Shown here piece by piece: positions 45,536 to 55,948 of a DNA stretch of 64,000 bases. Position 1 is the first letter of the stretch; each line of letters begins with the position of its first letter. Below the pieces are notes generated by a model, which searched no databases, was not told the origin of the DNA, and saw only the letters and a program-made list of their open reading frames with translations. The position numbers and the translations under genes are program-made. Origin of the DNA: Pleurodeles waltl (taxonomy: Eukaryota > Chordata > Amphibia > Caudata > Salamandridae); contig NC_090451.1 in assembly GCF_031143425.1 (NCBI RefSeq), positions 668,546,508-668,610,507 of the forward strand, in the 5' to 3' direction.

Positions 45536-45888
45536 GTAAGAATTGCTCCAAGGAGACCTTTGTGTTATAACATCATAATATTGTGAAGTGCATTTTTGAC
45601 CTTGTGTGAGTGAAGGTGAAAATGTGTTGCAAATGTTATGATGCCATTCATCAGCCGATATGTTGCAATTTCGATATGGGGGTCACACAGATTTATTCTG
45701 ATTTACAATTTGGAGCGCAAAACACTTTATTCCTTGTTAGAGTTAGAAAGTTTTCTTGCTACAAGTTTTCAAGCAGTTAATCAGTGGTTTGCATCTCTGT
45801 TTAATGAATACCTACTGTTTGGAGGCTCTAAACTAATGTAAACAATTAGTAATGTCTATGAACAGCGAACATGCGGTGCAGACATACA
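45536..45888 (+). other. ARNT intron, nothing recognised
   Basis: AT-rich intron sequence before a repeat that starts near 45889. Confidence 0.5.
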
Positions 45889-48800
45889 AGGCCAGATGTA
45901 CCGAAAAAGCAATTTGCGATTTTCTTATAGCAGATCTTAGGAAATCGCATCTGCGATGTATGGCAGTATGTTTGACACTGTTAGCAATTCGCAGTTGGTC
46001 ACAAATGGACCTGCCTCATCAATATTCATGCGGCAGGGGTAGGAAGCTGGCCTGGTGTGTGGTGAGCACCTATGGTGTTATCACCTTATACCAGGTCCAG
46101 ATATCCCCTGTTAGTGAAGTGTAGGCAGTGTCTAGGAAGCCAAGGCTCTCTAGCGGTAGCTGTGGATGAGCAGCCAAGACTTATCTAGCAGACATTCAAA
46201 GCTTCTACAACACCACTACAGTCACCCAACACTTAAACACATGAAAGAACCACACAGTGTTACAAAAATAAAGGAACTTTATCATAGTAACACAAATATT
46301 AAAATACTGTGCAGGCAATACTCGCCTAGTTGGTGAGAAAACACACTATTATATACACATTAGAAGTCAGGAATTGCAATAGAAAAATATGAAATAGCAG
46401 TATAAAATGGAGACCCTCTGGGGAGACCAAACCATATACTAAGTAAGTGGAATGCGAAGGTTGGTCCCCCACCCAAAGAAGTGGAATCTGTAGAGGGGAG
46501 CTGGAGGAACTAGGAACCCCAAAACGTAACTACCAGGGTGCCCCCCCCCCCCCCCCCAGAGTTCAGGAGAGAAGAGGTAAGTACCTGGTTTTTCCTCAAA
46601 CCCACAGGTAATCTTTGGAAAAGGACTGTTCAAGACCCAAGCAAGACTGGAAGAAACAAAAGGTGGATCCTGACAGAAGAGAGACCTGCAAATGAAGGAG
46701 ACCAAGAAACTGCTTTGCAGGGAAGAGTGCTGGAGGCCAGGGCTACATGGAGCCTGAGATCCCTTGGAAGAGGAGCCAACAAGCCTTGGTAGCTGCAAGA
46801 GTCATGTTGCACAGGGGTACTGTCCTGCAAGGAGAGGCAAGATCTCACCGTCTCCCAAGTTGGACAGCTGGTAGATAGGACCGAGGGGGACCACTCCAGA
46901 CCACCACCTGTGTTGCAGGATCCACGCAGTTTTGCAGGAGAGAAGATCCGCGCAGCCGGACGTCGTTGCAGTTGGTGCCTGTGGATGCAGGGGAGTGACT
47001 CCTTCACTCCAAGGGATATTTCTTCTTGCTTCTTTTGCAGGCAGAATACTTGTCATCCTCATAGGATGCACAGCCAGGGAAATGTTGCAGTTGCTGGAAG
47101 GAGCCGGATAAACGAAGTTGCAGAGCGGAGTCGTTCCTGAAGTTGCCAATTGTCAGTTCCTGGAGGCTCCAATTGCAGTCCCGGTGGCCAGAAGATGAAG
47201 TAAATGATGCATATGAGTCCTGCTGGAATCTTGCACATCAAATCTGAAGACCCTAGAGGAAAACTCTAAATAGCCCAGGAAGGGGGGAATTGGTCACCTA
47301 GCATGGTGATCACCTATCAAGAGGGGGCTGGGACGTCACCTGCCTCACCTGGCCACTCAGATGCTCCCATGGGCCTCTGCCCACTTTGGATTCAAGATTG
47401 CAGAATCAAGTGGCCACCTGGAGGGGCTCTGGGCACCACCCCTGGAGTGGTGATGGACAGGGGAGTGGTCACTCCCCTTTCCATTGTCCAGTTTCGCCCC
47501 AGAGCAGGGACCGGGAGTCCCTGGACTGGTGCAAACCGGTTTATGGAAGGAGGGCACCAAAATGTGCCCTTCAAAGCATACCAGTGATTTGGGAAGGCTA
47601 CCCCTCCCAAGCCATGCAACACCTATTTCCAAAGGGAGAGAGAGTTCCCTCCCACTCCCAAGGAAATCCTTTGTTCTGCCTTCATAGGCTTGAGCTTGTC
47701 AAACAGCAGAAACCTGTCTGTAGGATGGCAACAACACGGGCTGCCCGGGAAAACCCTGCAAAGTGGTATGAGCAAAGCTGTGGGTCCTTTATGAGCCCCA
47801 GAGTGCATGGAATCATACAACCAATACTGGGTATGATTCCGACATGTTTGATGCCAAACATGCCCAGGTTTGGAGTTACCATTATGTAGCTGGACATAGG
47901 TAGTGCCCTATGTCCAGTACACGGGTGAAAGGGCTTCCCTGCACTTACGAAGTCCCAAAAAATTGAGCTGGAGTTCGTAGGGGCACCTCTGCTCATGCAG
48001 GGGTGCCCTCACACACAGGTACTTGTACCCGACCCTCTGGGCTAGGAGGGCCTGCCATAGGGGTTGCTTACCGTGACCTGTAGCAGAAGGGAGCATGCAC
48101 CTTTTCACACAGGCTGCAGTGGCAGGCCTGCAGAACATTTTGCATGGGCTCCCCTGGGTGGCACAATACATGCTGCAGCTCATGAGGAACCCCTGGTGCC
48201 CCAATGCCCTGGGTACCTAGGTACCATATACTAGGGACTTACATGAGACCACCAGTATGCCAATTGTGGGGTGTACTACTTTAGGAACAACCAAATTTAG
48301 AGGGAGAGAGCACAGTCACTGGGGTCCTGGTTAGCAGGATCCCAGTGAACACAGTCAAAACACACTGACAGTAGACAAAAAGTGGGGGTAACCGTGCCAA
48401 AAAGAGGGTACTTTCCTACAGCAGGTCACAATTTGTAACCCATTGTGAATGGCTACAATCACAGGGATGGTGGCCTGCTGGGGACAGCAGACTACCATGT
48501 CCATGATTGCTTGTAAATAATGCAGCTTGTTTTCCTTAAAGGATGCTTTACAAAAAGAAAGCTGAAAAGTTTTCGGTTCATTTTTTAAGAGTATGCAGTG
48601 GACCGTGGGACTACTGCCTGCTCTTGAAAAATGTTTGCACCCCCATTTGCAAACGGGAGGAGTCCCTTGGGGATCCTTTCCTGTTTGGAATGGGTTACCA
48701 ACAACTTGAAGCAGGTAGTAACTAATTGTTTTGGGACCACATTCACGGTCGCAAAACAATCCTACATATCACTGCAACTCGCTATTAGGAAGGGATGCCC

Positions 48801-48977
48801 TTGGTAGGCCCCTTTCTAATAGGGACTTGCAAACATATTTGATTATTTAGTAATAGATTACCGAATTGCAAAATAGCATTTGTACATCCCAAAATGTTTT
48901 TTTGTGTGCGCAAACCGCAGGATTCTGTGAATCGGGCCGTTTGCGCACAGAAACAAAATTTAGTACATCTTCCCCGT
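45889..48977. repeat. Unclassified repeat with GCCAGATGTAC-type ends, split by a solo LTR
   Basis: The left end reads AAGGCCAGATGTACC (45889). The right end reads TAGTACATCTTCCCC, whose complement starts GGGGAAGATGTAC. Between them, words such as TTTGCGATT, TTCGCAGTT and CGCAAACCGCAGGATTC recur in both orientations. Without the LTR insert (46038-48420 plus one 5-bp duplication) the repeat is about 700 bp. It could be a Harbinger-like non-autonomous DNA element, but no target duplication was fixed. Confidence 0.4.
46038..48420 (-). mobile_element. Solo LTR of a second, related Ty3-like family, minus strand
   Basis: This 2,383-bp segment starts GGTAGGAAGCTGGCC (terminal TG changed to GG) and ends ACTTTCCTACA. 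It is flanked by the perfect duplication GCAGG (46033-46037 and 48421-48425). It shares ends and scattered blocks with the A/B LTRs (CTAACCAGG-type, GGGCTGCAGCA-type and AAAAAGTGGGGGTAAC words), but most of its length does not match them. A poly-C run lies at about 46541-46558. No internal coding region is present. Confidence 0.88.
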
Positions 48978-49228
48978 AGTGAGTTTTGCCTTGTGAAGAG
49001 AGGAGTGATTTGTGTGGTCATACAGTGAATACTGCTTTAATATAGAGGGTGCGAAGTGCCATCATACAATGTGTAAATTCTTGTGCACGAAGGTTTAGCA
49101 GTGCATCCTTCTGTGTCTAACGCTTGTTAATAGAAGCTGTACTTTTAAAGTTATATAATAAGTAACTGTGTCTATAGCGTATTCATGCTTGAAGTAATGT
49201 CCTACTCTTACTGCTGCTCCTTCTTCAG
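48978..49228 (+). other. ARNT intron, end
   Basis: Short intron remainder ending in the pyrimidine-rich acceptor CTGCTCCTTCTTCAG. Confidence 0.7.
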
Positions 49229-49331
49229 GCCGTATCTTGGATCTGAAGACTGGAACTGTGAAGAAAGAAGGTCAGCAGTCCTCTATGAGGATGAGTATGG
49301 GGTCTCGACGGTCCTTTATATGCAGGATGAG
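49229..49331 (+). CDS. ARNT: ARNT exon, middle of PAS-A
   Basis: This 103-nt exon has acceptor CTTCTTCAG and donor GTAAGA (49332). It begins with GC to finish Gly, then reads [20 protein letters not shown] and continues [13 protein letters not shown]. This is the PAS-A segment preceding the conserved cysteine- and serine-rich loop. It ends in phase 2, and the next ARNT exon is not present in the remaining 14.7 kb, so the gene continues beyond the window. Confidence 0.97.
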
Positions 49332-50483
49332 GTAAGATTAGGGAATATATGTAAAGTAGTCACTGTCTCATTTTGTGTTTCCTTAAGCCCCATTTTGAAC
49401 ACATGAAGTGATGCTCAATAACAAGTTACATGCAAGACAGGCAAGATTGCATATAAACATGACTGCATTTATTAAGATATGTGTTTAATAGGTGCAAACT
49501 TTTTGTTTGAGTTGCAATGCTAACAATATGTACTCAATTGCCATAGTTTATATTAAGAAACTTTGTATTTTTGACATTCTTCAAACTAACAGGACAGGCA
49601 CGGAGAACTTTCTGCTTCTCTTGTGCACGTGTTGTAACTGTGGCTTCAAGGGAGGTGACCAACATTATCTTCTGTATACGTCTTTAAAAGGGCATTGCTT
49701 GCAGTATTTTGTAGCAAAACAAGAGCTGAGCACAAGTCCGCCCTTTAGAAACAAAGGTATACAATGCACTGGGGCTTGGGCAAGGATATACACATATAGA
49801 GTTTGCTGTGGAGAGGGTGAAGGGATTAATTTCAACTGCTGACCTGATGCCAGCATAAGGTATACATGCAAATTATAGAGGTCTTGGCATCAATAAGGCT
49901 TAGTAAAATGAATATAGCTATAAATGGTAGATGACTGGTAACATTTAGTCATATTAGATAGTAAATAGACTAGCAGAATAGAGTTGCCTGATGAAACCTT
50001 GTCTGGATTTTCCTAAAACTCTACCTGATCTTGCAAATTATTGTTTGTAGTAATCATGATCATTATGTTTCTTATAATTTGCAGGCAAATACTGCATAGT
50101 AATCATACTCTAAAATACTATTCATTAGATGTGCACATACCGATTCAGGAGTACATGGGCCAGGGTCTGAACCTATGGGGAAAAATTTCCTGACAGAGTT
50201 TGTCTTATTTCTCCATGCCTAACAGAAAATACCTCACTAGCGAAGTCATGGGAGACTGGTCTGATTTGCTTCAGACTGAAAGGGAACAAGAGAAATGTAA
50301 AGAACGCAGCACTCTGTCTGAGTAATGAATTTATTAAGGCACTTCCCAGGTTACACGAAGATGATAATGTGAGCACTTAATGTGAATGCACCAACATACA
50401 TGCAACTCTTAAAATAATCACAGCAGTGGAATAATAATAATCAAAGAAAATGCAATACATCAATAATGAATATATATATATGT
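49332..50483 (+). other. ARNT intron, start of >14.7 kb intron
   Basis: AT-rich sequence with short chance frames and no exon. It ends in a (TA)n tract just before a DIRS terminus. Confidence 0.55.
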
Positions 50484-51149
50484 TCGATGGCATGTGTAGC
50501 TGCAGATACACATGCTATGCATATTGATTCTGACATCTAGTGTTGGACTCGGAGTGTTACAAGTTGTTTTTCTTCGAAGAAGTCTTTTAGATTCATGGGA
50601 TCAAGTGACTCCTCCTCTTCGGTTCCATTGAGCATGGTCATCGACTCCATTGTTAGATTGTTTTCTCTCGCTCCGAGATTTCAATTCGGAAAACTTTAAA
50701 AACCTTCTTTTTCATCGGTATTGTATTGATCGCGTTATTCATCTTCCATCGAAACAGGCGTACCGTCTGAAAACAACGTTGTTCGCCCTTTGGGGCGCGC
50801 GCGCCCAACTCAAACCTATTCGGGCCGACCGCGTGGAGAGCCTCATGAATCGGACTCCATTCCGATTCTGCCCTCAGTGCCACGCTAAGTACCCATACAC
50901 AGATCAACATCTGGTTTGCAATCTCTGCCTTTCTCCAGACCATTGGGAGGAAAGCTGCGAGGCCTGTTGATCGTTCCAATCGAAAAAGACTCTGAGGGAC
51001 CAAAGAGCAAGAAGGCTGGAAATGGCGTTGAAGAGCGCAGAACATTTCAACGTTGCAGAAGAGGAACAAAGGCAGACAGCAGTCTGTATCCAAGACACAG
51101 AGTCGGAGCAGGAATCCGAGGAAGACATTGCTTTAAACGAATCACCTTG
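50484..51149 (+). mobile_element. DIRS-type left end with gag start, + strand
   Basis: The terminus carries ATGTGTAGCTGCAGATACACAT, written here only as its halves ATGTGTAGC and GATACACAT, an imperfect palindrome typical of DIRS inverted terminal repeats in amphibians. It is followed by a leader and a Gag-like frame starting at about 50650. The element is cut off near 51150, where ERV sequence in the opposite orientation begins. RT, RNase H and recombinase are absent. Confidence 0.6.
50650..51149 (+). pseudogene. DIRS Gag-like fragment with zinc-binding cysteines
   Basis: The frame at 50650-50970 has FRFCPQCHAKYPYTDQHLVC, then NLCLSPDHWEESC: paired CxxC motifs about 15 residues apart, as in the N-terminal Gag of DIRS elements. 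The match continues after a stop or shift at 50968 in the frame at 51022 (MALKSAEHFNVAEEEQRQT), then an acidic Ser/Glu stretch. The product is incomplete and non-functional. Confidence 0.5.
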
Positions 51150-51911
51150 GTTCCTTGTGGCACTTTCACTGGGAGTAGCTTCAGATGACCCACCCTCATT
51201 GCTGCCACTGAAATGTATCTTTTTGATCCAAATTGATAACATCCATCATCCAAGTACAAAGTCATCCCCTTTAGAATGTCAATTCCCAGTATGTATTCTA
51301 GGAGGGGCACAATCAGAACAGTATATTCTCTTTTTGGTGTTCTTCCTATTTCATTAGTAGTCTGCATGGCAGGGGTTTGTTTTCCACCCAACCCTGTATG
51401 GTGTAGTGCTGACCGGTAAACTTATTTGGATTTCCATAAATTACAGAGGCCTCCGGTGTCAACTAATGCCCGGACCCTTTGAACATTTTTGTGCTTCCAG
51501 TGTATTTCTAAATCAACATGGGTCTGTTATCTTTACGAGCCCATCCTTGTACCGGAGCTTGGCCTGTTTCCTAATCTGATTTAAAATCTGTCAACTTTTG
51601 CCCACGTCAGGTCTGGATTTATATGTTTTATATCTGCAAGCATATTCCTCTCCTTACCTGTTCTCAGCAGTTAACCACTCGATGTCCAAATCTTTCTCCT
51701 CTTTCCCTCGTGAAGAAATCTTTTTCCTCCATCTCTTTTCCGTCCTCCTGCTTCTGTGTGTCCCTGATTCACTTGTTTATTATCTTTCTTGTTAACTTTC
51801 CTGCTGCCTTCCTTTCTGTCCAGCCCTCTCTTACGGTACTTCTCCCACAAGCTTTTGGTATCTATCCCATCAATCTGCCCTTTATTGACACCGTCCTTCA
51901 GTAATGCCATA
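51150..51911 (-). pseudogene. ERV fragment: 3' gag and protease, minus strand
   Basis: Read on minus from 51911: MALLKDGVNKGQIDG and SLWEKYRKRGLDRK (C-terminal gag spacer), a basic stretch, then a retroviral-type aspartic protease with an ALVDTGG motif (Asp codon at 51458-51460) and, in another frame, REYTVLIVPLLEYILGIDIL. The order is that of a retroviral gag-pro junction, and the type resembles ERVs found in many tetrapods. At least one frameshift lies between the DTG and the LGID block. The upstream part of the same gag lies at 60100-60725, across element B. RT, integrase and env are not present. Confidence 0.65.
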
Positions 51912-54602
51912 TGTAAAGAAATGGCTCCCTGTTGCAGTTACCCCCCAGTTTTTGCCTGATACTGATGCTGACTTGACTGAGAAGTGTGCTGGGACCCTGC
52001 TAACCAGGCCCCAGCACCAGTGTTCTTTCACCTAAAATGTACCGTTGTCTCCACAATTGGCACAACCCTGGCACCCAGGTAAGTCCCTTGTAACTGGTAC
52101 CCCTGGTACCAAGGGCCCTGATGCCAGGGAAGGTCTCTAAGGGCTGCAGCATGTCTTATGCCACCCTAGGGTCCCCTCACTCAGCACAGACACACTGCTT
52201 GCCAGCTTGTGTGTGCTGGTGGGGAGAAAATGACTAAGTCGACATGGCACTCCCCTCAGGGTGCCATGCCAACCTCACACTGCCTGTGGCATAGGTAAGT
52301 CACCCCTCTAGCAGGCCTTACAGCCCTAAGGCAGGGTGCACTATACCACAGGTGAGGGCATAGGTGCATGAGCACTATGCCCCTACAGTGTCTAAACAAA
52401 ACCTTAGACATTGTAAGTGCAGGGTAGCCATAAGAATATATGGTCTGGGAGTCTGTCAAAAACGAACTCCACAGCTCCATAATGGCTACACTGAATACTG
52501 GGAAGTTTAGTATCAAACTTCTCAGAATAATAAACCCACACTGATGCCAGTGTTGGATTTATTAAAAAATGCACACAGAGGGCATCTTAGAGATGCCCCC
52601 TGTATTTTACCCAATTGTTCAGTGCAGGACTGACTGGTCTCTGCCAGCCTGCTGCTGAGAGACGAGTTTCTGACCCCGTGCGGTGAGAGCCTTTGTGCTC
52701 TCTGGGGACAGAAACAAAGCCTGCTCTGGGTGGAGGTGCTTCACACCTCCCCCCTGCAGGAACTGTAACACCTAGCAGTGAGCTTCAAAGGCTCAAGCTT
52801 CGTGTTACAATGCCCCAGGGCACTCCAGCTAGTGGAGATGCCAGCCCCCTGGACACAGCCCCCACTTTTGGCGGCAAGTCCAGGAGAGATAATGAGAAAA
52901 ACAAGGAGTCGTCACTGGCCAGTCAGGACAGCCCCTAAGGTGTCCTGAGCTGAGGTGACTCTGACTTTTAGAAATCCTCCATCTTGCAGATGGAGGATTC
53001 CCCCAATAGGGATAGGAATGTGACCCCCTCCCCTTGGGAGGAGGCACAAAGAGGGTGTACCCACCCTCAGGGCTAGTAGCCATTGGCTACTAACCCCCCA
53101 GACCTAAACACGCCCTTAAATTTAGTATTTAAGGGCTCCCCTGAACCTAAGAATTTAGATTCCTGAAACTACAAGAATAAGAGGACTGCTGAGCTGAAAA
53201 ACCCCTGCAGAGGAAGAACAGAAGACACCAACTGCTTTGGCCCCAGACTTACCGGCCTGTCTCCTGCCTTCCAAAGAAACCTGCGCCAGCGACGCTCTCC
53301 AAGGGACCAGCGACCTCTGAATCCTCTGAGGACTGCCCTGCTTCAAGAAAGACAAGAAACTCCTGAGGACAGTGGCACTGCTCCAAAAGAACTGCAACTT
53401 TGTTACAGAGGAGCAGATTTAAAGACCCCTGCAAATCCCCGCAAGAAGCGTGAGACTTGCAACATTGCACCCGGCGACCCCGACTCAACTGGTGGAGAAC
53501 CAACACCTCAGGGAGGACCCTCCGGCGACTCCAAGACCGTGAGTAACCAAAGTTGTCCCCCCTGAGCCCCCACAGCGACGCCTGCAGAGGGAATCCCGAG
53601 GTTCCCCTGACCGCGACTGCCTGAACTCTCCTTTCCCGACGGCTGGAAAAGACCCTGCACCCGCAGCCCCCAGCACCTGAAGGAGTGGAACTTCTGTGCA
53701 GGAGTGACCCCCAGGAGGCCCTCTCCCTTGCCCAGGTGGTGGCTACCCCGAGGAGCCCCCCCTTGCCTGCCTGCATCGCTGAAAAGACACCTTGGTCTCC
53801 CATAGGAAACTATTGGAAACCCGATGCGTGTTCCCACACTGCACCCGGCCGCCCCCGCGCTGCTGAGGGTGTACTTTTTGTGCTGACTCGTGTCCCCCCC
53901 CCCCCCGTGCCCTACAAAACCCCCCTGGTCTGCCCTCCGAAGACGCGGGTACTTACCTGCTGGCAGACTGGAACCGGGGCACCCCCTTCTCTCCATTGAA
54001 GCCTATGTGTTCTGGGCACCTCTTTGACCTCTGCACCTGACCGGCCCTGAGCTGCTGGTGTGGTAACTTTGGGGTTGCTCTGAACCCCCAACGGTGGGCT
54101 ACCTTGGACCAAAAACTGAGACCTGTAAGTGACTTACTTACCTGTTAAAAATAACAATACTTTACCTCCCCCAGGAACTGTGAAAATTGCACTGTGTCCA
54201 CTTTTAAAACAGCTATTTGTGTTTTATGTAAAAAGTATAAATGCTAATGTAATGATTCAAAGTTCCTAAAGTACTTACCTGCAATACCTTTCAAATGAGA
54301 TATTACATGTAGAATTTGAACCTGTGGTTCCTAAAATAAACTAAGAAAAGATATTTTTCTATAACAAAACCTATTGGCTGGATTTGTCTCTGAGTGTGTG
54401 TTCCTCATTTATTGCCTGTGTGTATGTACAACAAATGCTTAACACTACTCCTTTGATAAGCCTACTGCTCGACCACACTACCACAAAATAGAGCATTAGT
54501 ATTATCTCTTTTTGCCACTATCTTACCTCTAAGGGGAACCCTTGGACTCTGTGCATGCTATTCCTTACTTTGAAATAGCACATACAGAGCCAACTTCCTA
54601 CA
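51912..54602 (+). repeat. 5' LTR of element B
   Basis: Begins TGTAAAGAAATGG and ends CAACTTCCTACA. It is B-type, strongly diverged from the A LTR in the first few hundred bases and closer in the 3' half. It keeps the AATAAA hairpin (52529-52563), the TATTTAAGG site, and donor-like GTGAGT (53539) and GTAAGT (54125). Confidence 0.95.
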
Positions 54603-54868
54603 TTGGTGGATCAGCGGTGGGGTACAAGACTTTGCATTTGCTGGACTACTCAGCCAATACCTGATCACACGACAAATTCCAAAAATGTTCATTAGAAATT
54701 GATTTTTGCAATTTGAACTATTTTTCTACATTTTTAAAAGTCCTGCTAGGGCCTTGTGTTAGTCCCTGTTAGCATTTCTTTTAGAGTTTAAAAGTTTTGT
54801 GAAAGTTTGAATTAGATTCTAGAACTAGTTTTAGATTCTTAAAAAGTATTCCTACTTTTAGAAGCATA
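54603..54868 (+). other. Leader with candidate primer-binding site, element B
   Basis: Starts TTGGTGGATCAGCGGTGGGG exactly as in element A. The first 80 or so bases are nearly identical between the two, with small indels after that. This supports use of the same priming and packaging machinery. Confidence 0.65.
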
Positions 54869-55948
54869 ATGTCTAGTACAGATGTGAATGTGATGGAACT
54901 CGACATCACCCCTTACCTCCATCTTAAGATGAGGGAGCTAAGGTCACTCTGTAAAATAAAGAAAATAGTAATGGGCCCCAGACCTTCCAAACTACAGCTC
55001 CAGGAGCTGTTGGCAGAGTTTGAAAAGGCCAACCCCTCTGAGGATGGCAACACAGAGGATGATGATAGTGACTGGGAGGGTGATTCCCCCCTACCAGTCC
55101 TATCTAGGGAGGACAGGGCCTCTCAAGCCCTGACTCCAAGCATAATAGTCAGAGATGCTGGCTCCCTCACAGGAGGGACCAACCTCTCTGAAATCACTGA
55201 GGATAACTCCAGTGAAGAGGACATCCAGTTAGCCAGGATGGCCAAAAGATTGGCTTTGGAAAGACAGATCCTAGCCATAGAAAGGGAAAGACAAGAGATG
55301 GGCCTAGGACCCATCAATGGTGGCAGCAACTTAAATAGAGTCAGAGATTCTCCTGACATGTTAAAAATCCCTAAAGGGATTGTAACTAAATATGAAGATG
55401 GTGATGACATCACCAAATGGTTCACAGCTTTTGAGAGGGCTTGTGCAACCAGAAAAGTAAACAGATCTCACTGGGGTCCTCTCCTTTGGGAAATGTTCAC
55501 TGGAAAGTGTAGGGATAGACTCCTCACACTCTCTGGAAAAGATGCAGAATCTTATGACCTCATGAAGGGAACCCTGATTGAGGGCTTTGGATTCTCCACT
55601 GAGGAGTATAGAATTAGATTCAGGGGGGCTCAAAAATCCTCGAGCCAGACCTGGGTTGATTTTGTAGACTACTCAGTGAAAACACTGGATGGTTGGGTAA
55701 CTGGAAATGAAGTGCATGACTATGTTGGGCTTTATAATTTGTTTATGAAAGAACACATTTTAAGTAACTGCTTCGATGAAAAGTTGCATCAGTATCTGGT
55801 AGACCTAGGTCCAATTTCTCCCCAAGAATTTGGAAAGAAGGCAGACCACTGGGTCAAGACTAGGGTAACCAAAACTTCCACTGGGGGTGACCAAAAGAAA
55901 GGGGTTACAAAGCCTCCCCAGGAGAAAGTGGGTGACACTAGAAGCTAA
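54869..55948 (+). CDS. gag: Gag of element B (matrix-like and capsid part)
   Basis: This 359-codon frame starts at the ATG in the same position as element A's gag. It has the same SAP-like N-terminus (YLHLKMRELRSLC), a diverged acidic linker (GNTEDDDSDWEGD), and a capsid core that is almost identical to A from GLGPINGGSN to VKTLDGW. It closes at TAA (55946-55948), in the linker between capsid and zinc knuckle. The reading frame is the same on the far side, so one in-frame stop separates Gag from the nucleocapsid-protease part. This may be a nonsense mutation or a read-through point. Confidence 0.9.
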   Translation: MSSTDVNVMELDITPYLHLKMRELRSLCKIKKIVMGPRPSKLQLQELLAEFEKANPSEDGNTEDDDSDWEGDSPLPVLSREDRASQALTPSIIVRDAGSLTGGTNLSEITEDNSSEEDIQLARMAKRLALERQILAIERERQEMGLGPINGGSNLNRVRDSPDMLKIPKGIVTKYEDGDDITKWFTAFERACATRKVNRSHWGPLLWEMFTGKCRDRLLTLSGKDAESYDLMKGTLIEGFGFSTEEYRIRFRGAQKSSSQTWVDFVDYSVKTLDGWVTGNEVHDYVGLYNLFMKEHILSNCFDEKLHQYLVDLGPISPQEFGKKADHWVKTRVTKTSTGGDQKKGVTKPPQEKVGDTRS

